This document shows positions 1 to 7,820 of a stretch of DNA of 64,000 bases, in pieces. The notes beneath the pieces are model-generated. The model made no database searches. It was not told the origin of the DNA and saw only the letters and a program-made list of their open reading frames with translations. Source of the stretch: JAFGUB01 sp050305515 (GTDB taxonomy: Bacteria; Campylobacterota; Campylobacteria; Campylobacterales; Sulfurimonadaceae). Both the position numbers and the translations under genes were made by a program. Within the stretch, counting starts at the first letter, position 1. Each line of letters begins with the position of its first letter. Where the stretch lies: NCBI GenBank assembly GCA_050305515.1, contig JBNLFL010000016.1:1-64000 (forward strand), in the 5' to 3' direction.

Positions 1-1
1 C

Positions 2-124
2 GGTGCAAAAGGCGGCAAACCTTTTAATAACAGTTCAAAGCCTCATAACGACAAACCCGCCGCACCCAAACGCGCTCCGAAAAAATTTGCGCTTAAATCT
101 CCCAAACCTTCAGACAAGAAGTGA
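2..124 (+). CDS. C-terminal tail of an unidentified basic protein (5' truncated)
   Basis: An open frame enters from the window edge and stops at TGA 122-124. The 40 visible residues are rich in Lys, Pro, Asn and Ser (ending KSPKPSDKK) and look disordered. Such basic Pro/Lys tails are common at the ends of RNA helicases and pseudouridine synthases, but nothing here identifies the protein. It is the last host gene before the A+T-rich cluster. The stop codon lies inside the left arm of an inverted repeat. Confidence 0.55.
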   Translation, partial: GAKGGKPFNNSSKPHNDKPAAPKRAPKKFALKSPKPSDKK

Positions 125-155
125 GTCGAAACGCTAGCGTAGCGCTTCGACTCAC
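121..155 (+). terminator. Hairpin overlapping the stop codon, terminator-like without a clear U-tract
   Basis: GTGAGTCGAA (121-130) is the exact reverse complement of TTCGACTCAC (146-155), and inside it CGCT (132-135) pairs with AGCG (141-144). The stem is long and stable, but the sequence after it (GCTGCTTTATG) has only three T in a row. It could end transcription of the upstream gene or mark the junction with the acquired cluster. Confidence 0.45.
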
Positions 156-246
156 GCTGCTTTATGTTATAAACGCATATGACTTCAGGCGAACGTGTTT
201 ACAATTGGTCTTATCCGTATAACCATCGCCGACAAGAGGAGTTTTT

Positions 247-318
247 ATGCAGGTTAACTTAGTATCAGATCATTTCGCCAGTGAGAGCGCATACTCTATA
301 ACATGGACGGCACGCTGA
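247..318 (+). other. Short ORF with a strong ribosome binding site, possibly a truncated gene start
   Basis: AAGAGGAG at 235-242 stands four bases before ATG 247, a near-ideal ribosome binding site, yet the frame runs only 23 codons (MQVNLVSDHF...) to TGA 316-318. It overlaps the 3' end of the opposite-strand ATP-grasp gene (stop at 270). This is what one would see if an insertion cut a host gene just after its start. A genuine 23-residue leader peptide is the alternative. No function can be read from the sequence. Confidence 0.3.
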
Positions 319-1310
319 TGTTCGTGAAGCATTGTTTCCGGTAAAGCATTTGTTTCGATGAGCCATATTTTATCCTCTTGATCTAATACAAAATCGATTC
401 CAAGTTCTGAGAGGGGTAACTTATTGGAAAGGTCCTGTATTTTTGCTATTTCAAGAGCAACTTCATAAAGCGCTGCTTTGATCTTAACGGCTTCGAGTGG
501 ATTTCTTTTTTTGAGGAAGCTATCCAGGGAGCCCTGATAGCCTCCTTTGCTGGTATTTGGTAGCGGGGAGCCTATTTCAGCTAACCGTACGTACCCCCGA
601 GTTACACTCCATCTGTCACTCTCTCTTCGTTGCACATGGATGCGTATATCAAAAGGGCGCCCGTCCGGTGTACTGGAGTGAATATAGCTTTGTCCAATAT
701 ACTCCCGGTATTGAAGACGTCCGATGATACGCTGATGGAGATATCGCGCAGTTTCGTCAATGTTACCGGTTATCGTGGCATCGTTATATGTGACTCGGTA
801 TTGCTCCTCATTCAGGCGAATGGCAAATAAGATACCAACACCTTTATTCGCAGTCGTCCTTTTAATAACCAAACCATGTTTTTCTTTTCTTAACAAGTCA
901 GCCAAGTGAATTTCCGTGTTCTCTTTGGGAATAGCGTGCCATGGAATGAGATGTTTTTCGACTATAGTTCCTGAAAATAATTCATTAAGTTTGCGTTTGT
1001 TATGTCCGACATCTGCAATGACAGGGCGCGAAGATCGAATCCATTGATCTACTACCCGTTGTCCGGAATTGTTTGGAGAACCGATTATGATTATGACATC
1101 CGGCAGCGTGATGACTTGCGGGAACCAACCATTTTCGCGAGACCATAAATACGCTTGAATTAAATGATTGGATTGGTCATGATATGTCGGGTCGAGTAGT
1201 ACAAATCCTGCTCCCTGCAGTGAGGCTTCTGCAAGAAGTGCTCTTTCCCTGAACGGCGTTAAAGCATCCAGTGGTTTTCTTCTATAAATAATCAGTCCGA
1301 TTGTTGTCAT
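270..1310 (-). CDS. ATP-grasp domain protein, YheC/YheD-like
   Basis: The protein has 346 residues. The C-terminal part shows ATP-grasp signs: a Lys-containing nucleotide-binding stretch near residues 150-160 (KRTTANKGVGILF), RPFDIRIHV near 217-225, and the metal-binding end motif WLIETNAL near 316-323. The overall order resembles the YheC/YheD family, known from Bacillus spores but with no settled reaction; related ATP-grasp enzymes ligate amino acids or peptides. The gene is divergent from the carrier-protein operon and probably belongs to the same cluster. Its base composition is A+T-rich like the operon. Substrate unknown. Confidence 0.6.
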   Translation of the reverse strand: MTTIGLIIYRRKPLDALTPFRERALLAEASLQGAGFVLLDPTYHDQSNHLIQAYLWSRENGWFPQVITLPDVIIIIGSPNNSGQRVVDQWIRSSRPVIADVGHNKRKLNELFSGTIVEKHLIPWHAIPKENTEIHLADLLRKEKHGLVIKRTTANKGVGILFAIRLNEEQYRVTYNDATITGNIDETARYLHQRIIGRLQYREYIGQSYIHSSTPDGRPFDIRIHVQRRESDRWSVTRGYVRLAEIGSPLPNTSKGGYQGSLDSFLKKRNPLEAVKIKAALYEVALEIAKIQDLSNKLPLSELGIDFVLDQEDKIWLIETNALPETMLHEHQRAVHVIEYALSLAK

Positions 1311-1399
1311 AAATCTGTGTTTTCAATTGAAATGTTTGCAGTAGAAGTGTACAGGATATGGCGTATGCGGAAGATTAATAACTGCAATTCAGATAATTT

Positions 1400-1427
1400 T
1401 TGTAATTTAGGCACATGTTAGTAATAT
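1400..1427 (+). promoter_or_regulatory. Candidate sigma-70 promoter of the carrier-protein operon
   Basis: TTGTAA (1400-1405), a 16-base spacer and TAATAT (1422-1427) lie in the 202-base gap between the divergent ATP-grasp gene and the operon. This would give a leader of about 80 bases. The gap is A+T-rich and shows no other obvious element. Confidence 0.4.
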
Positions 1428-1512
1428 ATGTCATCAATATTGGTAGGATGGAATTGTGGCCAAGCGTAGTTCGGCAGCAAACCAAAAAAGACCACAAAAC
1501 GGATGAACAGCA

Positions 1513-1776
1513 GTGATGAATGAGATTATAAAATTGGATCGAAGTGTATTGGAGCGTTGGATCAAAGAGTATATAGCCGGTCTTATTGGAGAACCTGTAG
1601 AATCGATTGATTCACATGTAAAGTTTTTAGAATTTGATATGGACTCAATTGACGCAGTAACGATGGCACTGGAAATGGAAAAAGCATTGAAGCTGGATGT
1701 TCCCCCTGAAATTTTTCTGGATGGCTTAACAACGATTGAAGAGACACTTCATCATTTTAAAACGCAAATCAGATAA
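1513..1776 (+). CDS. Acyl carrier protein
   Basis: An 87-residue acidic, helical protein with the phosphopantetheine attachment signature FDMDSIDAV. Ser45 in the D-S dipeptide would carry the 4'-phosphopantetheine arm, and the helix after it (MALEMEKAL) has the usual form. The second Met, one codon on, is an equally possible start. It opens a six-gene operon without fatty-acid synthase genes, so it is probably a dedicated carrier that holds an amino acid or acyl intermediate for the neighbouring ATP-grasp, PLP and hydrolase enzymes. No phosphopantetheinyl transferase is in the window; a host one would have to act on it. Confidence 0.8.
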   Translation: MMNEIIKLDRSVLERWIKEYIAGLIGEPVESIDSHVKFLEFDMDSIDAVTMALEMEKALKLDVPPEIFLDGLTTIEETLHHFKTQIR

Positions 1777-1812
1777 TTAGGAAATACTTGCAGTGTTCCT
1801 GAAAGGATTATT

Positions 1813-2691
1813 TTGAACGCGTACGATTTGTGGAATCACATCCCAAGGAAGCAAAAGTATTTTCAGCTTTCAGAAGATGAACGGACGGCATTTGAAACAG
1901 CCCTTTGTAATATGGAAACTGAAGGAAAACGTATTGAAGGGCAATCAGGATTAAATCAAATAGCAGGTAGGCTTCGGAAGAGCATTCTCGCCTTTAATGA
2001 AGATGGGACGCATCCCCCAATTTATTGGTGTTTCAACAGTTGGGCCGAGCCTTTGATATTTGCCAGAAATCTGCGGCGTGACCAACCTTTTTTTGCAATG
2101 CATTCACCAAATCGCTTTATAAAAACATGGCGTGATAAAACGCGATTTCATGAGCATCTCTCTTTGCACTATTTTGAGCAAATTGCACTTCGAAGTCAGA
2201 ATTGCAGACCTGTACTCGTGGGTAATTGTCAGGGAGCACCTGTTGCGGAGTCGATTGCAATTCTTTTTTCCCAAAAACTCGCTCTTGAACCTATTCTGGT
2301 GACATTGGATTACGTACCGAGGCGCCAGTATCGCGGACCGATTCTGATGCTTTTCGGACGAGAAAGCCGCTTTAATCCTTTCGTTAATTCGGACAGAGAT
2401 CCCGTAGCGTTATGGAAATCAAAATTCAATGCATTTGCATGGGGCTTTATTGATGCAGATCATGGTGACTATTTTACGTTATCGGCTATACAGCAACTTC
2501 AGGCCTATATAGAAACGGCAAGGGATTTTTCCATAGTAAAAAAGAACTTTCAGGGTGAGGAGTTGCAGCTTGCCGGTGATCAGGAAGACACTCGTAGTGA
2601 AAAGTGGCGTGTCTTATTGAAAAACACTCTTACGAAGGGGCGCTATACAATATCGCGCTTGTGCAAAAGGAGTTTAAAACCGTGTCTTTAA
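1813..2691 (+). CDS. Thioesterase-like alpha/beta hydrolase with a Cys nucleophile
   Basis: 292 residues from a TTG start, with AAAGGA at 1801-1806. Residues ~68-230 read as a thioesterase-type alpha/beta hydrolase: the strand-elbow PVLVGNCQGAPVAES holds Cys139 where the family normally has Ser in GxSxG, and DADHGDY supplies a candidate catalytic His217. The N-terminal ~65 residues are an unassigned extension. By family such enzymes hydrolyse, cyclise or transfer acyl groups from a carrier protein, and Cys nucleophiles are known in some nonribosomal-peptide release domains. The carrier-protein gene is immediately upstream. Its end overlaps the next gene by ten bases. Confidence 0.6.
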   Translation: MNAYDLWNHIPRKQKYFQLSEDERTAFETALCNMETEGKRIEGQSGLNQIAGRLRKSILAFNEDGTHPPIYWCFNSWAEPLIFARNLRRDQPFFAMHSPNRFIKTWRDKTRFHEHLSLHYFEQIALRSQNCRPVLVGNCQGAPVAESIAILFSQKLALEPILVTLDYVPRRQYRGPILMLFGRESRFNPFVNSDRDPVALWKSKFNAFAWGFIDADHGDYFTLSAIQQLQAYIETARDFSIVKKNFQGEELQLAGDQEDTRSEKWRVLLKNTLTKGRYTISRLCKRSLKPCL

Positions 2692-3533
2692 AAACACCGG
2701 TCAGATACTCTAACGCTTTGAGTGAAAGATATGCTGTTGATGTCTGGTTAAAACTCGAATCGTTTAATCCTACCGGTACGCACAAAGACAGGGAAAGCAG
2801 GCTCATTGTCAATGAATGCATTCATAGCGGATATCGGAAAGTAGGATGTACCTCAACAGGGAATTACGGTGTTTCGTTGGCTTACTACTCGTGGTTGCAT
2901 GGACTGGAGTGTCATGTGTGGCTTTCACCCGAGACCCCTGACGGGATTCAATATTTTATCAGGGCATGTAATGCAAAGCTGCATTATTCAGATGAAGCGT
3001 TTCCCGTCATGATTGAGCGCAGCTCCAATTTTTTAAGACAAATTGGAGCCTTTAATGCGAATCCTGCGTATTGCCGACTTAAGAAACTTGCACATGAAGA
3101 GACCGGTTTTGAGCTTCAAACTCAAATAGAGCATGTTACAAGTATCGTGTGTCCGGTCAATAATGGCTCATTGCTGTTGGGACTCGATAAGGGACTTGAT
3201 CACGATATCCGTTTGTATGGTGTTACTACGGATGCAGAATGTGCCCATTCAATCAAAGGTTTCTACGGTGTTGAGGGAAAAGAGAGCATTATGGATGTGT
3301 TTTCCAGAAGAAACGGAAGACTTGTCGCGACAACGGAAACGGAGATAAAGGTGTCACAAAGGCTTCTGGCGGAAGAGGGCATCATGGTCGAACCCTCGTC
3401 CGCAGCGGTAGTAGCCGCCTTGTCAAAACTTGAGTTTCATTCCGGTGAACGCATCTGTTGCATGCTGACCGGAAGCACGATACCGGTGACAGACCCGAAT
3501 CTGCTCAAACAACAGAAAAGCAACCATATATGA
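2682..3533 (+). CDS. PLP-dependent enzyme of the threonine synthase/cysteine synthase fold
   Basis: I place the start at GTG 2682 because AAGGAG (2667-2672) stands nine bases upstream; an ATG frame opening at 2604 lies wholly inside the previous gene. The 283-residue protein has the fold-type II lysine motif NPTGTHKDR (Lys35 binds PLP; threonine synthases have SFKDR), a TSTGNYGVSLAY phosphate/substrate loop and a C-terminal MLTGS motif contacting the PLP ring. It is short for a threonine synthase and more like cysteine-synthase-sized members. The likely job is beta- or gamma-replacement or elimination on an amino acid, making a building block for the pathway. Exact reaction unknown. Confidence 0.7.
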   Translation: MSLKTPVRYSNALSERYAVDVWLKLESFNPTGTHKDRESRLIVNECIHSGYRKVGCTSTGNYGVSLAYYSWLHGLECHVWLSPETPDGIQYFIRACNAKLHYSDEAFPVMIERSSNFLRQIGAFNANPAYCRLKKLAHEETGFELQTQIEHVTSIVCPVNNGSLLLGLDKGLDHDIRLYGVTTDAECAHSIKGFYGVEGKESIMDVFSRRNGRLVATTETEIKVSQRLLAEEGIMVEPSSAAVVAALSKLEFHSGERICCMLTGSTIPVTDPNLLKQQKSNHI

Positions 3534-4477
3534 AGCCAATGCAGACACAGCCACTTTTTTTAATCAGTTCCGGCAGATGCGGATCGACTTTTTTTTCAAA
3601 TGCGATTAATACCCATCCGAGATTGGTTTCCGTTTCGGAACTCTTTGAACCCGTTTTGCCTGTTCCCTATCTGAATAATGAAAATCTAATCAGTGGTAGT
3701 GATTTTTTGAAAATGTTGACCGCGCAAACGATGATAGAGCGTGTCAAAATATGGTTATCGGATAAAACGCATGAATGCCTGTACATGCCGCAGGACAAAG
3801 AGGCAATTTCTTTGTTGCTATGTTATGCGTTGCCGTTGTTGACAGAGGATCCGGAAGCCTTGCTCAGGCAGCTTGGTGGGAAAATACTCAAATTTTCTCC
3901 GGACACTGCGGCTAACCATTTTTTAAACTTCTGCGAGTTGATAAAACAGTATGCGGGCAAAGAAAAATGGATAGAACGTACCGGTGGATCGTTACCGCAT
4001 ACCCGGGAGATATTGTATTGCTGGCCAAAGGCCAAACTGGTTCATTTCTATCGTGACGGGAGGCAGACGGCCTGTTCAATGAGGGCGCACCCGATTTTTA
4101 GAATGTTTGTGATGAAACGGATGGGAATGGAATGGAATCCGGATTTTATCCCGCCTCTTGAAGCATTCGGGCAGATGTGGTCGGAGTGGGTCACTGAAGC
4201 AGTGGACGCCATGAATGAACTCAATGCAGATGTCCTGCCGATTCGTTATGAAGATTTAATGACAGAACCCGAAGCGGTACTTGAACAGTTTTTAAGATAT
4301 GTTTTTGAGGATGAGCCGTTAAAAGATTCGGACTACGCATGGATAGAAAAAGTCGCGACAGATATCTCACCGGCAAAAGACCATGTTTCGGCACTGGGTA
4401 TGGAGGAACTGGAAAAACTCGACAGCGCATGCCGTGAAGGAATGGTGGCCCTTGGATATGAGAGCCGAACGGTTTGA
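3530..4477 (+). CDS. Sulfotransferase family protein
   Basis: The start is ATG 3530, overlapping the previous stop as ATGA. The 315-residue protein carries the PAPS 5'-phosphosulfate loop at residues 13-20 (SSGRCGST) and a 3'-phosphate-binding stretch FYRDGRQTACSM around residue 170-180, with RYEDLM later, as in the Sulfotransfer_1/3 families. It would move a sulfo group from PAPS to a hydroxyl or amine of the cluster's product. There is no membrane segment, so it acts in the cytoplasm. This points to a small-molecule tailoring step rather than a housekeeping role. Confidence 0.75.
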   Translation: MKPMQTQPLFLISSGRCGSTFFSNAINTHPRLVSVSELFEPVLPVPYLNNENLISGSDFLKMLTAQTMIERVKIWLSDKTHECLYMPQDKEAISLLLCYALPLLTEDPEALLRQLGGKILKFSPDTAANHFLNFCELIKQYAGKEKWIERTGGSLPHTREILYCWPKAKLVHFYRDGRQTACSMRAHPIFRMFVMKRMGMEWNPDFIPPLEAFGQMWSEWVTEAVDAMNELNADVLPIRYEDLMTEPEAVLEQFLRYVFEDEPLKDSDYAWIEKVATDISPAKDHVSALGMEELEKLDSACREGMVALGYESRTV

Positions 4478-4508
4478 ATTTTGTAAATATGGTGACGGAG
4501 TACGGGAT

Positions 4509-5999
4509 ATGAAAGCAGAAAATTGCGTCAGTGATCTGACAACTCTCAGGCTCGATAGCCTGCTTGAAAAACATGAATCGATGATTCAGGAACAGATTAA
4601 AATGCATGGATTGCCGCTGCATGTATTTTTTGTTGAGGAAATGACGTATCAGGTAGAGGGCTTTTTTGAAATCAAAAAGAAGTTGTATAAGAATCTCAAG
4701 ATTGCTTTCGCCATCAAATCAAACCCGTGCAGAGGTGCGATCCGGGCAGCCTCAAAGCTTGGAATGGGTGCGGACAGTGCTTCGGAATATGAGCTTCAGG
4801 CCGCGTTGGAAGAGCAGATTCCCCCGGAAAGCATTACATGTAACGGCAATGCAAAATCAAATCGATATCTTGAACTGGCAGTCCAGAGCGGCGCTTTCAT
4901 TGTCGTAGACAATAAAGACGAGTGGGCGGCACTGGAACAGGTTTGTGAAAAATTGAAAGCTAAAGCGAACATACTGATACGTTTTCGGGGGATGCCTCTC
5001 TCCGGGTTGACGGCTGACGATCAGTCGACTGCAGCTGACTGGACGAAATTCGGTTTTCATATCGATGAAGCGGAATCTCTGTTTGGGTTGGTTCAAAAAT
5101 CATCATCTCTCAATTATAAAGGGATCAGCGCCCATATTGGTACACAGTTAAGCGGACCGGCAGGGTTTATGAAACTGTTTGAAAATTTTTTTGACATAGT
5201 GGAACTTGCGAAATCTTTCTCCCTGACAACGGAGGAGATCAACATTGGCGGCGGATTCCCGGTAGCGTTCATCGACCGGAATAACGCTTCCGAATTTCAG
5301 AATCGGCTCTACCGGAATGTGTCTGAAGGCGACAAGGTTGATTCGGCACTCACATGGAACGGACTCGCTTACGGGTTTGAACATGTCCGGCATGATGCCA
5401 ATAGCGAAAAAACGTGGAAAGGGAAAACCTACTGGACGGATTATCCGGGCTCCAGGATGCTGGAGTATGTATTGACCCACCCCATGCCAAACGGCAAAAC
5501 ACCGCTTGAGCAGCTACAGGCGATCGGTTCTCCAAAGTTGATTGTGGAACCGGGGCGTTCGGTGACGGCCCCATCCGGTATTACAATGTGTGAAGTCATG
5601 GGTACGAAACAGGTAATGGATCATACGGTAGTGACACTGGATCTGGGAATTAACAATCACAGTACGAACCTGATTGCACCTGACATCTTCCCCGCAGCCG
5701 TTCTTCCGTATCGTCCGGATGATCGTCCGGTTGAGGCTTTTTTGGCGGGTCGTCTCTGTTTCTCGGGAGATATGGTCAGCAAAAACAAGGTTAGGTTGAA
5801 CCGACATCCTGATCGTGGAGAATCTTTTGTTATTTTTCACACCGGCGGTTACAGTGCCGATCATTTCGCTTCACACAGTTGCGGGTTTCCCCGACCGGCG
5901 AAGATTGCGATTCTTGAAAACGGTGCTGTCGAGCTCTGGCGTGCCAGAGAAAATTTTACCGATGTCTTCGGCTGCGCAGACACAACGCTGTCGCTGTAA
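4509..5999 (+). CDS. LysA-like PLP-dependent amino acid decarboxylase
   Basis: Start ATG 4509, with GGAG at 4495-4498. The 496-residue protein is a fold-type III (alanine-racemase/DAP decarboxylase) enzyme: FAIKSNP holds the PLP lysine (Lys70), AHIGTQL the conserved His, INIGGGFP the glycine loop, EPGRSV the phosphate-binding Arg loop and LCFSGD the active-site Cys region. It is longer than LysA (~400-420), with extra sequence between residues ~270 and 330. In butirosin synthesis the homologous BtrK decarboxylates an amino acid held on a carrier protein, and the carrier plus ATP-grasp context here suggests the same logic. An exact TTACATGTAA lies within it at 4834. Confidence 0.75.
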   Translation: MKAENCVSDLTTLRLDSLLEKHESMIQEQIKMHGLPLHVFFVEEMTYQVEGFFEIKKKLYKNLKIAFAIKSNPCRGAIRAASKLGMGADSASEYELQAALEEQIPPESITCNGNAKSNRYLELAVQSGAFIVVDNKDEWAALEQVCEKLKAKANILIRFRGMPLSGLTADDQSTAADWTKFGFHIDEAESLFGLVQKSSSLNYKGISAHIGTQLSGPAGFMKLFENFFDIVELAKSFSLTTEEINIGGGFPVAFIDRNNASEFQNRLYRNVSEGDKVDSALTWNGLAYGFEHVRHDANSEKTWKGKTYWTDYPGSRMLEYVLTHPMPNGKTPLEQLQAIGSPKLIVEPGRSVTAPSGITMCEVMGTKQVMDHTVVTLDLGINNHSTNLIAPDIFPAAVLPYRPDDRPVEAFLAGRLCFSGDMVSKNKVRLNRHPDRGESFVIFHTGGYSADHFASHSCGFPRPAKIAILENGAVELWRARENFTDVFGCADTTLSL

Positions 6000-6030
6000 C
6001 GGTAAAAAATGGCCGGGCTTGGAGGGTTGT

Positions 6031-7089
6031 ATGCAAAAAATTAATCAGGATTTTGAACTCCTTGATCTGACATCATCTTTGATGAAAAAAGCGGTTGATA
6101 CGTATAATCTGCAAACCCATGTTCGAGTCGTTCGGAATAGTAATACGGATAAGATGAACTCTTGGTTGGGGTTTTTCTTGAACGGGCAGGAGATACTTTA
6201 CAAAGGGGGCGTTTTACTGGAATTTGGCAAGGGAAGAGAGAACCGTCTTGGAAGGAACATTAATTATCAGGCAGAGCTTCTCGTTTCAGACAAACACGGC
6301 ACAAAAAAACATCTTCAATCGCACGGATTCAGTGTGCCTCAAGGTCACTTTTTCAGACGCAGGAATCTGGAAAAAGCTCTGGATCTGTATGAAAGTCTCA
6401 CGGGAGCACTCTGTGTCAAACCCAACAATGGCAGATGGGGTGATTGTGTGACGACTGCATTGAATAACTTTTTGAGCTATGAAAATGCCATAAAAAAGGT
6501 CATTGACAAATACAGGACTTTTTTGGTGGAAGAAAGCGTCATCGGAGAGCATTTCCGCTTTTTTTACGTCCATCCGAAAATTGTGGGTGTGAGGCAGGGC
6601 GTTCCGCTAAGTGTTGTCGGTGATGGCATCAGCACCGTTTCCGAATTGCTCGAACAAAAAAACCTGATGCGGCGCCACCTTGACCTGCCAACGCATCCGG
6701 AAGTTGCGATCGATGATAGCATCGTCGCGTATCTCGCTGCTCAGGGGTTGAACCCGAGCAGTGTGCCGGAAACAGATGAACGTGTTTTCCTGAGATCGTC
6801 TGCGGGGTATCCTGCCGGTGCGGATACAATTTTACTTGACCTTTCCCGGATCGATTCAAGTTATCTTGATATTGTAAGCCGGGCATGCCAATCCGTACCG
6901 GGATTGCATTATTGCGGCGTGGACATCGTGATTAAAGATATATACAAACCGGCTACGGACGACAACTACTGGATTCTGGAACTCAATGCCAATCCGGCGC
7001 TGATTGCTTTTTATTATCCATGGGCCGGTGAGAAAGTAGACGTTGCCGGTAAAATAGTGCAGATGCTGGTTGAACGTTATCCGTTGTAG
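6031..7089 (+). CDS. ATP-grasp ligase, cyanophycin synthetase/GshAB-like
   Basis: Start ATG 6031, with GGAGG at 6021-6025; the open frame runs upstream into the decarboxylase gene but that part has no ribosome binding site. In the 352-residue protein SDKHGTKKHLQSHGFSVP matches the start of the CphA/GshAB ATP-grasp domain, CVKPNNGRWGD is the nucleotide-binding loop, and WILELNANPAL near the C-terminus is the metal-binding motif. Such enzymes activate a carboxylate with ATP and join it to an amine or thiol. In this operon it is the best candidate for loading the carrier protein or forming an amide. Last gene of the cluster; it faces rluA with a 19-base gap. Confidence 0.7.
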   Translation: MQKINQDFELLDLTSSLMKKAVDTYNLQTHVRVVRNSNTDKMNSWLGFFLNGQEILYKGGVLLEFGKGRENRLGRNINYQAELLVSDKHGTKKHLQSHGFSVPQGHFFRRRNLEKALDLYESLTGALCVKPNNGRWGDCVTTALNNFLSYENAIKKVIDKYRTFLVEESVIGEHFRFFYVHPKIVGVRQGVPLSVVGDGISTVSELLEQKNLMRRHLDLPTHPEVAIDDSIVAYLAAQGLNPSSVPETDERVFLRSSAGYPAGADTILLDLSRIDSSYLDIVSRACQSVPGLHYCGVDIVIKDIYKPATDDNYWILELNANPALIAFYYPWAGEKVDVAGKIVQMLVERYPL

Positions 7090-7108
7090 CATTCTCTCAA
7101 TTTGTAAA

Positions 7109-7786
7109 TTATGCGAAGTGCTCCCACGGCGCAGCATAGTTTTCAAGCGTCTTTAAAAATGTTTCATTCAAAAAACGCTCTCCGAAATCGGGGTTACATG
7201 TAAAGGCAAAGTGTTCGCTTTTGTACGCAAACTGCAGGGCGTAGGCGTGAAGATAGCCGCGATCTTCCTTTCGTGCTTCGGTCGCATCGGCGTAACGTTC
7301 GTCTCCGGCAATGGGGGCACCGAGACTTTTGAGCGCTACGCGGATCTGATGGGTTTTTCCGGTATGGGGTTTGACGAGAAAGAGCCGTTCGTTCGGACGC
7401 AGCGCGGCGGAGACAAACTGTGTGATGGCCGGAGCGTTACATGTAAGGAGCAGTTTATAGCTGCCGCGGCGCGAAGCGGCCATGTCGCCCTTGACCCAGC
7501 CCTGCTTTTTTTTGGGTTTTCTCAGGCTGATGGCGAGGTAATACTTTTCGATGGCCCTTGCTTCAAAAAGTGCACTCAGATGTGCCGCGGCTTCGCTCGA
7601 TTTTGCCAGCAGCAGCAACCCCGAAGTCATCTTGTCGAGGCGATGGACACTGTAGAGCTTTACATGTAAGGCCACTTCCATACGTGCCACCGCGCCGGGG
7701 CCGTCCTCGCTGTGAAAACTGAGTCCGGCGGGTTTGTCTATAATGATAAAGTCGGAATGTTCAAAAACGAGACGCGGTGTTTGCAT
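7109..7786 (-). CDS. RluA-family RNA pseudouridine synthase
   Basis: 225 residues with the catalytic motif HRLDKMTSGLLLLAK (Asp is the nucleophile) and the RluA signature VKPHTGKTHQIRVAL. No S4 domain precedes the catalytic core, as in the short RluA/TruC branch. It isomerises specific uridines in rRNA or tRNA; the target cannot be read from sequence. Three exact TTACATGTAA copies fall within this one small gene (7194, 7437, 7660), the densest cluster in the window. Confidence 0.85.
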   Translation of the reverse strand: MQTPRLVFEHSDFIIIDKPAGLSFHSEDGPGAVARMEVALHVKLYSVHRLDKMTSGLLLLAKSSEAAAHLSALFEARAIEKYYLAISLRKPKKKQGWVKGDMAASRRGSYKLLLTCNAPAITQFVSAALRPNERLFLVKPHTGKTHQIRVALKSLGAPIAGDERYADATEARKEDRGYLHAYALQFAYKSEHFAFTCNPDFGERFLNETFLKTLENYAAPWEHFA

Positions 7787-7820
7787 GCGGCATCATAGCA
7801 TGTTGTGATATAGTACTGCC

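Noticed and set aside
1612..1621. Additional TTACATGTAA copies at 1612, 12498, 14584, 46473 and 52080
   Set aside because: Each has one mismatch, so they are not counted; some could be decayed or chance sites.
1..7100. Depletion of TTACATGTAA in the A+T-rich cluster as proof of transfer
   Set aside because: One copy is present and only about 2.7 are expected at the window's average density, so the difference is not meaningful.
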